From NCBI GenBank assembly GCA_905250115.1, contig CAJNOI010000005.1, forward strand, positions 620,001-684,000: 64,000 nt of DNA, written 5' to 3'. This document shows, piece after piece, positions 1 to 11,037 of the stretch. The notes under the pieces were generated by a model that did no database searches, was not told the origin of the DNA, and saw only the letters and a program-made list of their open reading frames with translations. Both the position numbers and the translations under genes were made by a program. The DNA is from Adineta steineri. Its lineage: Eukaryota; Rotifera; Eurotatoria; Adinetida; Adinetidae. Every line of letters starts with the position of its first letter. Position 1 is the stretch's first letter.

Positions 1-941
1 ATTCGAAAGTAGAGTATTACTTAGAGTGAACTCAGTCTTGTTTTCTTATTCCCATTTTAACCCTTTGGTTCCGGGCGACGAATATATGTATCCAAGCATT
101 TCTTATACGAAAAAGTCGGAAGTCAAAGAATTAAAAGACACACGATCAGTCACGTTAGTCGCTAAGGCTTTTTCTATAAAATACCAATTTCCTATAAAAA
201 GTACTTGGACACATATATGCGTCGTCGGAAGCCAAAGGTTAAAAAATAGATGAATGCTTACTAGAAGAACTTCTTGTAATTTCGATCATAAATGAAAGAT
301 GAGATGTGCAAATGGCAAACTGATAAAACCAGCCCGAAGTTAACCAATTATCAAACAGTTCATGTATGTCTGACTGTTATCAGCAAAAAAATTTATCATG
401 TGCTTCTGAAATTTTCTTATGATTGCAAAATTTTCAGTTTTGATTAAAGATTCTATAGAAGAAGATGAACAGACAAAATGATGTTTCACATAAATATAGC
501 ATCTTTAGTAATACCAGAAAATCTTTATCAAATTATTAAGTAGAAAGATACCATTCTATTGTATTATATGATAATTTTACTGACAATGACAGTAGAAAAT
601 AATTGAATTAGTATACCAATCATTGAATGGCGAAGACGATATCTTTGGAGTAAACTTCTTTGGTTTGATATCTTAAGACATATTGCCTTAGTCTAATATC
701 TTCTAATGTATTGTGGATATTTTTAAGCTATTAAATTTTAGTTATATATTGCCAAGGGTGATTATTATACAAAAGACTACGTTGCTCATCTTGAGTTGTT
801 CGAAGTAAAAGTCAATACATATGGATGAGTCTGTATTAATCATCTTATATATCAATAAAATTCTATCGATATATTTAAGTTTAGATTTCACTCAATAGAT
901 CTTCCATTAAACTTTTTATATTTCTTTTTTTAAAAATTTAG
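1..941. other. No recognisable gene upstream of first coding exon
   Basis: AT-rich sequence with stops in all frames and no exon that I can connect to the coding sequence starting at 942. A 3' splice acceptor (pyrimidine run then TTTAG) ends at 941, so something upstream should be spliced to it. No exon with the same codon use is visible within 900 bp, although introns elsewhere in this window are usually under 100 bp. Confidence 0.5.
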
Positions 942-2044
942 TTAAGTGAAGCAAAATTAGAACTTGCTGGTCGTACTCCACTTTTTAATTATGGTGGTCA
1001 AGAAATTCTTATTCAACAACTTCAAGATGAAATTGAACGATTAACAAAAAAATATTCTGGTTCATTTTTTTTCTTCTTAATTTCCTATTCATATTCATAA
1101 TTTATTTTTAATAGAAATACGACCTAAACTAAATAATAATGGTGATTCAAATGATGATGGTATCAATGTAACACAAGTTCTTTTACAACAAGAAAATGAA
1201 CAATTAAAACGACGAATAGAACAATCAAATACTCGTATACAAACATTAATTCGTGATAAAGAACGTTTATTAGAAATTAGTAATCATTTACGAGCACAAT
1301 TAAATCGACATGAAGGTAATGAGAATTTTTAATCGAATATTTGTTTGTTTTTTAATAACATAAATAATAGATGAACCAGTACTACTTAAACGTCCTCCAC
1401 AAGTTGTTGTTGATACAATACCAACAAATATACGTTCGAATATTTCAAATTCACCTAAAAAGGATTATGTTAACCTTGAAAATAAACTTCAACGACTTGA
1501 ACAACTTCAATATGCTTTGACAAAACAAGTGAAGTGGTTTGTTTTTGTTAATAAATAAGTTACCTTTTTCTTTTAGGAGTTAGAAAATCGAAAACGTGCA
1601 CATCAGGTAGCTAATGATTTGCAACAGCAGCGACCAGTAACTGCACCTGAAAAGGCTGAAAGTAATTTTTTTTTTAAAAATGATTTCAATCCTTTTAATC
1701 GATATTATTAGATCCCTTGATGAATAGTGATAATACAGTAACAACAATAGCTTCAGAAAATATTCGTGATTTATGGAAAGTACTTGATAATACACCTGGC
1801 AAAGGACCTTCGATAGCAAGTAAGATAATCTTCTTCATTTTTAATCATTATTTATACAATCTTTTTTTATTTTTTGTTTTTAGAATCATCAACTATAAAC
1901 GTAAATGCACAACGAAAAGCGCTTACATCACGTACAACACGAACTTCTAATCAGAATCAATCAATAACGAGTCGAGGTGGAGGACGAGGAGGAGGAAGTA
2001 GTGCTCGTTCAAAAGTTCGTAATTGGAATACTCGTGATGATTAA
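942..2044 (+). CDS. 3' part of a coiled-coil protein gene, N-terminus not seen
   Basis: Six coding exons joined by short GT-AG introns read in one open frame to the TAA at 2042-2044. First visible exon 942-1059; the others start at about 1115, 1371, 1577, 1711 and 1884. The first parts are Glu/Gln/Lys-rich heptad-like sequence (LIQQLQDEIERL, QENEQLKRRIEQ), then a Pro-rich linker, a second coiled coil, and a basic Gly/Ser/Arg tail ending RNWNTRDD. I do not recognise the family with certainty; a centrosomal or ciliary coiled-coil protein (for example CCDC57-like) is a guess. It lies in tandem with the CCDC92 homologue at 2537. No start codon is visible, so the gene is either truncated or has an unusually long upstream intron. 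Confidence 0.6.
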
Positions 2045-2536
2045 GCATACTCTCAAAAAAAATTTTATTCCATGGCAAATAGAATTTTTGTCAGATATTA
2101 GGTTATATTATCTCTTTTTCTTCCTAGTAAAGTAGAGAAAAAAAACGAACATTTTCTTTTATGATATATTGAATGAACAACGATGCAATCTGTTACTTTC
2201 TTCATCGTGTTGAATTTATCGATGCACATTCTCTTCTTTTTTTTATTTCTTATAATATGTATCATTAGGTATCAAACTGTTCTTATATGTCCATTACTTA
2301 TTCTTTCTCTATATGTTCGTTCTTTTTCATCTTATGTATTTTATGATCTTGAATTTCTTAAAACATAATGATTAGTGTTGAACACGATAAAAAAAATGAA
2401 GGAAATTTTTATACGATCATTTTATAAGTGTGTGCATAAAAAGAAATTGAAATAAATTATTAACATCTGTTGCTTCATTTTAATCGTTTGGACGAATTTT
2501 ATTTAAATTTTTATTCATTTCTTTTAGATTTGAATA

Positions 2537-3576
2537 ATGTCGGATATAATGCATATGCCGGCTAATACATTAGCTCAACGCCTTCAAAGTGCTGAAAAAT
2601 CTATTCAATTTATTCAACGTGAACATGCACTAACATTGGCAAATCTTCATGAAGAAATTGCTAAATGGCAACAAAAATGTAGTGGTTAGTATTAAATCAA
2701 TGAATTCTTTCTTTTACAATATCTCATTAAATTTATATTTAGAGCTCACTTTTCAATTGGCAATTGGTGGTGGTACAGTAGTTAATTCTACTGATGATAG
2801 TAAGATTTAAACAATAAAAGATGTTGTTTTTTTTATAAATATAATTGAAAATCATTAAAGGTAAACTTCGAGGAACGATTGAACAATTGGAAAATGAAAT
2901 TCGTCAACACAAAGAAACAATGAAAAATTTAAATAAAATTTTAGAAGAAAAAGAAAGATCAATTAAAGATTATGAAAATCGTCTTGTTGTAAGTGAACGA
3001 AAACATGCATTAGATTTACATTCAGAAAATAATAAACAACGACAATTAAAAACTGAACTTGAACAACGTTCAACAATAATAGCACAACTTACAAATCAAT
3101 TACATCAACAAAAACAAGCACAACAACAATTACAAACTCGTACACGACTTGGAAAAATTATTTTACCAAATAAACCACCAAAAATTCAAAGTATTGATAT
3201 ACCATCATCACAACAACAACAACAACAACATTCACTATCGAATAAAAATGTATTAAATCGTTCATCATCACTCAATACTCGAGTTAATTCTGATCAAGAT
3301 TTAACAAAAGTTTCATTTGCTAAACGACGACCACCTACACCACCTCAACAATTACGTCCACTATCATCAAAAAGTATTGAATTTGATGATGAACAAAATT
3401 ATACTAAAAGACAACGTCAATTACTTAACAGTCATGTAGAAAATGTTGATACAAATAAAGTACCAACATCTCGGCCATCAGTTAAACTACAAACTATTTT
3501 ACCACCTATTATTAATCGTAATATGCCTTTGAAAGCGTTGCCTACAACAACAGTTCAACAAGAAGGTGAAGCATAA
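2537..3576 (+). CDS. CCDC92: Coiled-coil domain-containing protein 92 homologue
   Basis: Three exons, 2537-2684, 2743-2799 and 2861-3576, join in frame with GT-AG introns of 58 and 61 bp. The N-terminus (RLQSAEKSIQFIQREHALTL, then NLHEEIAKWQ) matches the conserved CCDC92 opening helix. The middle block ELEQRSTIIAQLTNQLH matches the family's second signature. The C-terminal half is low-complexity, Gln/Ser/Pro-rich, with a conserved-looking ILPPI motif near the end. Vertebrate CCDC92 is associated with centrioles and ciliary interfaces; that role is carried over by homology. Start is the first ATG after an upstream TAG-rich stretch. Length, about 307 codons before splicing out introns are counted, is close to the family size. 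The sequence right after its stop codon is where duplicated segment A1 begins. Confidence 0.88.
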
Positions 3577-4050
3577 AATATTTCATGAATTGATAGAATA
3601 TTTCTGTGGTATATAATAGATATAATCAAACGAACAATTATTCTAAGTCCTATGTTTTTTCTTTTTTCTTTGTAAAATTATTATATTTTGTCTTGTTGTT
3701 TTCCGAATTTCAATAATAAAAAGATTACTTTCGACTATTATACACTTCGAATAATAAATAGTTTTTCTTAGATAGTATCGATAGTGATAAATTAACAAAG
3801 CGATAAAATACTTCATTTGTATATAAAAGAAAATATCTATGCATTACTCATTCTCTTATCAGTATTCATAGGACTAAGAATCTAGTCAAATAACTACATG
3901 ATATATGTACCATGGAAAACATCGATAAAATCAGATAGTTTTGTTTTGTACATTCTTAGCTGTTTCTCGATTTATTGTATTAGAAAAAGAATCATAGATT
4001 ATAAAATATAAAAAAAAGTAATTATTATCAGTTCATTATTTTTGTTTTAG

Positions 4051-4244
4051 AATATTTAAATATTATGAATTGTTACATATGATGGCGGTGCTCCTTCNNN
4101 NNNNNNNNNNNNNNNNNNNNNNNNNNNNNNNNNNNNNNNNNNNNNNNNNNNNNNNNNNNNNNNNNNNNNNNNNNNNNNNNNNNNNNNNNNNNNNNNNAAT
4201 ATTTAAATATTATGAATTGTTACATATGATGGCGGTGCTCCTTC
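4051..4244. other. Assembly gap (100 N) with identical 47-bp flanks
   Basis: Exactly 100 N at 4098-4197. The 47 bp before the gap (4051-4097) are identical to the 47 bp after it (4198-4244). The paralogous copy near 22340 runs through without a duplication. The gap is best read as two contig ends that overlap but were not merged. The left flank therefore also contains a spurious second copy of the last codons of the gene at 4203. Confidence 0.9.
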
Positions 4245-4751
4245 ACGGTTGCCATCAATTGTAGAAACATACATTTTATTGTGTACTGTAACAGGATTAG
4301 TTTTCTTATTGAGTTTCTTTTGTTTGTTTGATTTACAAATAGTTTTCAGGATTTTACATAGTATAGCAAGTATTACGACGAAAAGAAAAATGTGAAGAAT
4401 TCGTTGAAATGTATCTTGTTTATACCACGGTAAACGATGATGATGTATTGTAGATGGAGTTGAAATAATATGAGTATGCCGAGTAGAGGTTATCCAATGC
4501 CACCACGAATGATTAGAGTGTGGGTGTGGGTGTGGGTGTGGGTGGACATGATGTGGATGACCATGGATTGAATGACCATGGCTTGGATGACCATGGTGTT
4601 GGTGGCCATGGTGTTGGTGACCATGGCTTGGACGGCGACGGATTCGATGACCAAGGCTTGGATAACCATGACTTGGAGGGGTGTCGGGCGCATTTTGTAC
4701 GCCGTCGATAATAAACAAAGTAATAACGAAAAAAATAATACCGAGCTTCAT
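4203..4751 (-). CDS. His/Pro-rich secreted single-pass membrane protein with PPxY tail (copy A)
   Basis: A 182-residue ORF without introns. It starts MKLGIIFFVITLF, a clear signal peptide ending near VQNAP. The ectodomain is dominated by His-Gly-His-Pro repeats encoded by a 15-bp minisatellite (about 4560-4680) and by four TGTGGG hexamers (4519-4542, read as His-Pro). Then follow a conserved SWWHW block, HHHRLPWYKQDTFQR, one transmembrane helix (ILHIFLFVVILAIL), a basic stop-transfer Lys cluster and a short tail ending APPSYVTIHNI. PPSY is a PPxY motif of the kind bound by WW domains of NEDD4-type ubiquitin ligases. I do not recognise the family. The paralogue at 22345-22830 is nearly identical outside the ectodomain. 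The ATG at 4751 was chosen because it is the start shared by both copies. His-rich repeats could bind metal ions; that is inference. Confidence 0.75.
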   Translation of the reverse strand: MKLGIIFFVITLFIIDGVQNAPDTPPSHGYPSLGHRIRRRPSHGHQHHGHQHHGHPSHGHSIHGHPHHVHPHPHPHPHSNHSWWHWITSTRHTHIISTPSTIHHHRLPWYKQDTFQRILHIFLFVVILAILCKILKTICKSNKQKKLNKKTNPVTVHNKMYVSTIDGNREGAPPSYVTIHNI

Positions 4752-4849
4752 GATTGTTGTAAATATAATAAACAATGTATTCGTTTTATATCATCTGATA
4801 TTCTTTTAACAAGATATGATGATATCGTGTACTATTTTTAACTTTCTGA

Positions 4850-4976
4850 TGACGCATCCTTTTTAACTTAAACTTTCGTAAGGTGTTAAAAGTGCTTTAA
4901 TTCGTGATAATGAAAAGCAGATATCTCTATGACGATATATTTATTTTAGATGATAAAATCTTTTAAAAATGCGTCA
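4850..4976. promoter_or_regulatory. Paired inverted TGACGCA sites upstream of membrane-protein gene A
   Basis: TGACGCA at 4850-4856 and its reverse complement TGCGTCA at 4970-4976 lie about 100 and 220 bp upstream of the start at 4751. The same pair, in the same order and orientation, lies upstream of the paralogue (22929-22935 and 23026-23032). The motif resembles CRE/AP-1 (bZIP) sites. The shared position in both paralogues is seen; the regulatory role is inferred. Confidence 0.4.
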
Positions 4977-5050
4977 TTTATATAAATCATTCAAAAAAAT
5001 ATTATATATTTATAATTTCGGTAATGGCACTTTGATCATAAGAAGTAAAT

Positions 5051-6419
5051 TGACACTCAACTTTATCTAATTTTTGTATATATGTACTTAATGCGATGCA
5101 AAGCAAACCATTTTTATAGTGTAGTCCTGCGCGAGTTTTCTTTCTTTCTCGACGTACGGATTAAAAGTTGTCATTTTGTTCCACGACAGTCTCAGGAACG
5201 GAACATCAGTAAATATCCGTTTAAACGCGAGATGAATATATCAAGATCAAACCGATATTATAGTTTTTCGATTTTCAAGAGGATGTTTAGTTCGTTTACA
5301 GAAAGTATCGCAAAACCACAAATTTGACCATGGTATATGTGAAGATTGAGGTGTGATTGTGAATGACAATACAGTTTGATTGTATAATTGTTTAGATCAT
5401 TTTACTCGTGGTGTTGAAACTACATTTATTTGCTATGAAACACAATTATTCTTTAAACATTCTTGAAAAAATACTACTAACTTATCAATCGTTTCAAAGT
5501 AATTCTTCATGAAAATCGAACTAAACGTCTCTTTTATAAATACTCAAATATTTTCTGTAAATTATCTAACAATAAATGACGATAATTTGTAAACATTTGA
5601 GAATTTCTTAAAACGCAAAGTTTATCTAGAATTCATAGTACATGATATTGTACTTCTTCTTGAGAGTATATGGTAATAAATAGAAGTAAACTATAATTTT
5701 TACTCTTTAATGATTTTTCTTTGAAGAATTTTCAGAATATTGTATAAATTTATTAATTATAACTTGTTTTAATAAAATAATCTATTCTTTCTCTAACTGA
5801 CATTGATAATAGATGTATTTAGTCCAGACAATATCATGTATTAATAAATATGTAATCGACGTAATAATATTCATATTCTCTCAAAAACTATTCCACTCTG
5901 CATTATATTATTTGATTCACATATCTACGTTATTGTATAATCATATTCACAATATTTTTCATTAATTTTTGTAGATAACACGTATACAAAATATAGAAAC
6001 CTGAAACTACTGGTTTTTCTGATGCTTCATTATATCAGAATGCAATGTGACATTCATCATAACGCAATTTCATACAATTATTTTGTCTCTATGCTATTCA
6101 TGATACATATATTTATTTGATGAAATGTATCCTACTTGTCAATCTATTCATTTTCATCTTCGTTTCAACAATTCTGCACATGGTCATTACATGTACAACA
6201 AATGAATTATCTATCTTTCTTTCATCATCATGCTACAGAGTTACCTCGACATCATCATACGATTTCATCTAATATTTCCAAAGTAATACTTCTAATACAT
6301 ATTACATCAAACAATATCTTTCCGAAGAGATATGAACTAGTAATATTGTATTCTCATATATACTGCTAAATATTATTTAAATTTCATCAGTATCATTATT
6401 CCACAATGCATACTCGAAA
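5051..6419. other. Intergenic AT-rich stretch
   Basis: No coding pattern, RNA gene or clear repeat recognised. Short open frames here lack the codon use of neighbouring genes. Sequence similarity to the B2 region seems to fade in from about 6400. Confidence 0.5.
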
Positions 6420-7619
6420 GAAAAAATGGCTCTGTACATGTTGTAGACTTCTAAAATAGTTCTGAAAAAGCTTTATATTTTACGAGTATCATTATCCGCA
6501 CACCAAATACAAACAATGCGAAGCAAACACAAACAACACAACACATTTAATTTCAAAAAAATAATTTTATTTCTTGTTTTAGTCAAAAAAATCATAACAT
6601 AAGAAAACGACTCCCATGATCATCACCAGCGTTTTCTTCAGCATTCAAATATATTTAATAGCGCTACTCTCGGTTTTCCTCCTTTTCGATTCCGCTCAAG
6701 CAAGTCTTGGATTGCATATATCACATCATTTTCGATCACATTCTCCCAGACCTTTAGTTCAGTGAGTGCCTATATAGAAAAGTGGAAATCAATACATTGT
6801 ATAGATAAAGAGAAAGAGAGTTACTGTGTTGTGCTGTAATGAATCAGCTAAAGATTGTCCTCCAATATCTCCGATTTCATTCTGCCATAGAGTTAGTTCG
6901 GTGAGGGACTAGATGAAACAGTGGAGTTAAAAACACGGTGTAAATAAAAAGATAATAGGAATTACTGTGTTATGTTGTAATGCATCACCAAAAGATTGCG
7001 CTCCAATATCTCCGATTTGATTGTCCCAAAGACTAAGTGTGGTGAGCGTCTGTAAGAGAAAATGGAGGTAAAGACATGGTATTGATAACAGGAGAATTAA
7101 CATCACTGTATTATACTGCAATGCATTACTCAAAAATTATGCTCCAACATATCCGATTTGATTACTCCCGAGATGTAGAGTGATGAGTGTCTAGATGAAA
7201 AAATGGAGGTACAGATATGTCATAGAGGAAAAGAGAAAGATAGTCACTGTGTTGTATCGTAATGTATCACCCAAAGATTGTGCTCCACCATCTCCGATTT
7301 GGTTCTCTTGGAAATCAAGTGTGGTGAGTGACTAGATGAAAAAGTGGAGGTAAAAACATGATAAGGATAAAGAGAGAATGAGAAATACTTTGTTGTGTCG
7401 TAATGCGTCACCCAAAAATTGTGCTCCAATATCTCCGATTCGGTTCCCTTCGAGACCGAGTGTAGTGAGTGACTAAATGAAAAAGTGGAATTAAAAACAC
7501 GGTGTAAATGGAGAGATAATAGAAATTACTATGTTATGTTGTAATGCATCACCAAAAGATTGTGCTCCAACATGGCTGATTTGATTGTGCCCGAGCTCGA
7601 GTGTGGTGAGCGTCTATAG

Positions 7620-8609
7620 GAAAAAATGGGGAAATATCATCTCGGAACGGTGGATATACCGGGCTTTCGTAACCCGAAAGCCCTGTCATTTTTTTTCAAC
7701 AGGGCTTTCGTACCTAAGTTTAACTGGGCTTTCGTATCGATTTTAACAGGGCTTTCGTATCGAGTTTTAACGGGGCTTTTATACCGGAATCTAACAGAGC
7801 TTTCGTATCGGTTTTAACAGGGCATTCGTAACGAATTTTTTATTGTATTGATACGTAAGCTAAAAGACTAATACTCCATAAGAAAACAAAGTATTCGTTG
7901 CGAATACTCTTGAGAGTATATATATATATATATATGTATATATGTTTAGTTAGTAAGTACGATCCATTCGAAACATCTACTATTAGTAATGATCTGAATA
8001 TCTTTTACTGTCTGGTAAATTTATCATTCATATATCCCCATAGATGTCATTGTTATTTTCTAATCTCAATAGAGGATTACATAATAATAAACAATGGAGC
8101 AACAGATAAACCGTTGGTAAACAAATACATTTTGGGTGACGGTGTGGGTGGGTGTAGGTGTGAGTATTTTTTTTTCACATACCCACACCCACCCTTCATT
8201 TATATTCTGGTTCTTTCTTGCTACTCTTAAACTTTGTTCATGGTTACTTTGATAAAATACTTACATCAATACGAAAACTCTATTAATAGTATTTAATCTG
8301 AGATAATATTAACAATTTTGGCTTTACGATAACCCTGTACGAGCAGTACGAAGACCCTGCAAAACACGATACGAAGGTCCTGTAGAATGTATAGGTACAC
8401 TTTGTCAATGCATACGAAAGTCTGTGTATTTGTGATACGAAAGCCCTGTAAAAACTGATACGTAAGCCCTGTAAAATCGATAAAAAAGTGCATTAATTTT
8501 TGATTACGAAAGCCCTGTCAAAAAGGCGATACGAAAGCCCAGTAAAACTTAAAAAAACACTGGGCTTTCGTAACCGACCGTTCCGAGATGATACTTTCTC
8601 GAAAAAATG
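7620..8609. mobile_element. 972-bp TIR element with 9-bp target duplication in an LRR-gene intron
   Basis: The element spans 7629-8600 and is flanked by direct repeats GAAAAAATG at 7620-7628 and 8601-8609. Its ends are inverted repeats of about 23 bp (TATCATCTCGGAACGGT core, exactly complemented at 8578-8594). Inside each end is an array of diverged units with core CAGGGCTTTCGTA: about seven copies forward at 7660-7835 and about eight in reverse at 8325-8575. The middle holds a TGTGGG-like palindrome (8134-8194). There is no long ORF, so it is non-autonomous. Removing the element and one target copy leaves an intron of exactly 57 bp, the standard length in this gene. A 9-bp duplication suggests a Mutator-like (MULE) system, but this is only an inference. 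Confidence 0.85.
8134..8194. repeat. TGTGGG-armed palindrome inside the TIR element
   Basis: The left arm GGGTGACGGTGTGGGTGGGT and the right arm ACATACCCACACCCACCC are near-complementary around a T-rich loop. It belongs to the same structural class as the palindromes at 11038, 16981, 20191, 24827, 52301, 58998 and 61645. Confidence 0.6.
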
Positions 8610-9160
8610 AAGTTAAAGACATTGTATTGATAAAGGGAGAATTATAATTACTCTGTTATGCTGTAATGTATTAGCCAAAGATTGTGCTCCAACATCTCCG
8701 ATTTGATTGTTCCAGAGATTTAATGTAGTCAGTGTCTAGGTGAAAAAGTGGAAGTGAAAACATGGCATGGATAAAGAGAGAGTAAGGGTTACTGTGTTAT
8801 ATTGTAACGCAATAGCCAAAGATTGTGCTATAACATGTCCAAGTTCACAGTCCCAAAGATCGAGTTTGGTGAGTGCCTATAAGAAAAAATGAAGTTAAAG
8901 ACATGGTATTGATAAAGGGAGAATTGAAATTACTTTGTTGTGCTGTAATGCATTACCCAAAGATTGTGCTCCACTATCTCCGATTGGATTACCTCCGAGA
9001 TATAGTTCGGTGAGTGTCTATACATGGAGAAATGGAAGTCTAGGCATTGTATAGATAAAGAGAGAATGAGAATTACTTTGTTATGTTTTAATGCATTAGC
9101 TAAAGATTGTGCTATAACATGTCCGATTTGCTGGTGCCAGAGACTGAGTGTGGTGAGTGT

Positions 9161-10460
9161 CTAGATGAAGAATTAATGGTAAATATATGGTAGAGATGAA
9201 GAGATATACTAGTGAGTCGGTGTTATATAGGATGAGCGTAGTGAAATAGATGTCCACCGAACTGCGTTCGAGAACTTGTGGATATCGATATGAATATTTC
9301 GAGGATTTTAGATGGTGTATAATGTACGGTAATGTTTTGGAAAGTTCTAAATTGAAAAGAAGTGGTCACGGTTGAAGTTCCGATAGAAACTCTTTGTATG
9401 TGAGTTACAGAATTTTCAATTAGCTGTAATTGGTAGAAAAAGGTTTGATCAATGAAAGAGACCCTAGGCTATTTATGCGTAAAAGAATTGTGCAGCGTAG
9501 TAGTATGTGCCCAAATGACAATTTTTTGTGGTAAATGGTTTACAGCATAGTGAAGTATTGTGCGCCGCTTGTTAGTACTCAGTAGGTATGACTCAAGATC
9601 GCGTCTTGCCATTGGTTAGTGAACGGTTTTCTTTCATGTTCATAGTTAACACTCGATATGTGTTTGGTATCGAAGTTATGTGTAAGTGGAAAGATATATT
9701 GATTTCGATAGTTGCTTTTGATGTCATCGTATGATTGAGATCATGACGCATCATGAATTTAGAAAAAGTGAAAAGTCAAACAATGTATTCCAGAATGCTA
9801 GACTCGTTATAATTAAAAGATGAATGCATGCTAGAACGTCGTATTAAAAATACTGCTGACGAATGATTCTCGAAGTTTCGTACATGAGAAAGTGTGGTTC
9901 AAATGAAATTCGTTTCGGAGCAATTATTCGGGGGCAGAAAAGTTTGCTTTAAAAGTAGTATTTCTTGGAGAAATATTCTACCTTAATAGTATGGTTTGTA
10001 AAGGAGTATTTATCGAAAATATTTCTTATGAAAATACAGAGGATGTTATTTATGAGAAGATAAACTAGTTCATTGTACGTTAACTTCTTCCGAAAGCTGA
10101 TGTTAATTATGGAAATGGTATCTTAAAAAAAGGTAGTTAGATATACGTCGAAAGAAAATAATAATGTTTTCTTCCTTTTTTTGTCATTTTTCTCTAAACA
10201 GTGTATGTTTATGACATTATATCTAGTTTGAAACGTGGAATGTTTAGATGAAATTGAAAAGAAAAGAAAAGAAAAAAAAGAAATTATTTTTTTGTAATTA
10301 TCAGCACACTGTTTTTGTAATGTCATTGTATAAGAAATGAATTTGTGAGGGATAGAAGGATATTCGATAAGTTATTTTGAGTGGCGAAGTATTTGTTCAT
10401 GTATGTCTTATTGGAATATAATAGATAAAAACTAGAGCTTTATGATAGAAAAAAGTTTAC
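9161..10460 (-). other. Long intron 1 of F-box/LRR copy A
   Basis: 1300 bp between the F-box exon and the first LRR exon. It is bounded by GTAAAC at the donor and TCTAG at the acceptor. It aligns with the 1388-bp intron 19340-20727 of copy B, minus the palindrome present only in B. A stretch open in copy A (about 9230-9450, minus strand) is broken by stops in copy B, so I do not call an exon there. Confidence 0.6.
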
Positions 10461-11037
10461 CTGATATCTATGATAACTGTCTACGATCTTGTTGAATCGT
10501 TGACAAACATTTGTCATGGAGCTTATGAGCGTGAGATCCGATTGATGATCCATAATTCGGTAGACAAGTTCTACTGGTAACGTGAGAAAGCTGGTGAATG
10601 TTTGATTTGTCATTGCACACTGTTGATGAAATACGTGCTGTGTAGACTTATATGTTGTGTTGTTCTTTTTTCTTTCGATCAAATCAGTATATGTTGGTTT
10701 TGTCATTGGTTTCACATAATTTTGCAATTACATGCTAGAAGAAAAAAAGCAAAAAACAATGATGTCAACTACAGAATGATAGAATTGTTATAACAACTAT
10801 ACACAAGGTTTTTGCTAAGATTGTTTTATCGATATAAAGTTGTACATAATATAGATGAATATTGTGTTCTCGGTTATAAACGGCAAAGGTTGAATGACTT
10901 TCTTTGTTACTTATTTTTGTTGAAAGTCTATTTTGTTTTTTAATTATAAGATGGTACAGAATTTTTTTCTCATAAAATAGAGTCAGAGGAGTGGGTCGAT
11001 AAGAAAAAAAAGATCATTATAATTTCATGGTTGACGA

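Larger units (their letters stand above)
3577..5050. repeat. Duplicated segment A1 (paralogous to 21898-23130)
   Basis: From immediately after the CCDC92 stop this segment aligns with 21898-23130 over its whole length with scattered substitutions and small indels. It carries the membrane-protein gene at 4203-4751 plus its flanks. Copy B has about 45 extra bp near 22130. Copy A has an extra 147 bp made of a 100-N gap plus a repeated 47-bp flank. Both copies have the same orientation. Confidence 0.85.
6638..10613 (-). pseudogene. F-box/RI-type LRR gene, copy A, with a nonsense codon in one LRR exon
   Basis: Exon 1 (10461-10613, 51 codons from MTNQTF) encodes an F-box (LTLPVELVYRIMDHQS ... VCQRFNKIVDSYHRYQ). 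After a 1.3-kb intron come ten 84-bp exons: 9077-9160, 8934-9017, 8793-8876, 8652-8735, 7530-7613, 7389-7472, 7248-7331, 7107-7190, 6966-7049, 6825-6908. A terminal exon lies at 6638-6769. Every internal exon is phase 0 and encodes one 28-residue ribonuclease-inhibitor-like LRR (LTTLxLxxNQIGDxGAQSLGDALQHNT). F-box/LRR proteins normally act as substrate receptors of SCF ubiquitin ligases. Exon 7107-7190 has TAA (7137-7139 on this strand) where the other repeats have CAA (Gln). Because each exon is a multiple of three, skipping it would keep the frame, so the gene may be dead or may survive by exon skipping. Intron 7614-8651 holds an inserted element. Confidence 0.8.

Noticed and set aside
26-253. 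Open stretch near the window start
   Set aside because: Begins at a GTG, has no gene-like codon use and no motif; not called.
4520-4841. Plus-strand Gly/His/Asp-rich open frames over the His-rich gene
   Set aside because: They are antisense shadows of the minisatellite in the minus-strand gene; the minus frame has a signal peptide, a membrane helix and a conserved paralogue.
7626-8493. Open frames inside the TIR element
   Set aside because: They only translate the CAGGGCTTTCGTA arrays and AT-rich DNA; no transposase motif is present.
7660-8575. Possible CRISPR array
   Set aside because: The repeats are diverged, spaced irregularly and inverted between the two halves, inside a eukaryotic TIR element; no cas genes.
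9230-9460. Possible extra exon of F-box/LRR copy A on the minus strand
   Set aside because: The equivalent stretch in copy B contains stops, and the F-box exon joins directly in phase to the first LRR exon.
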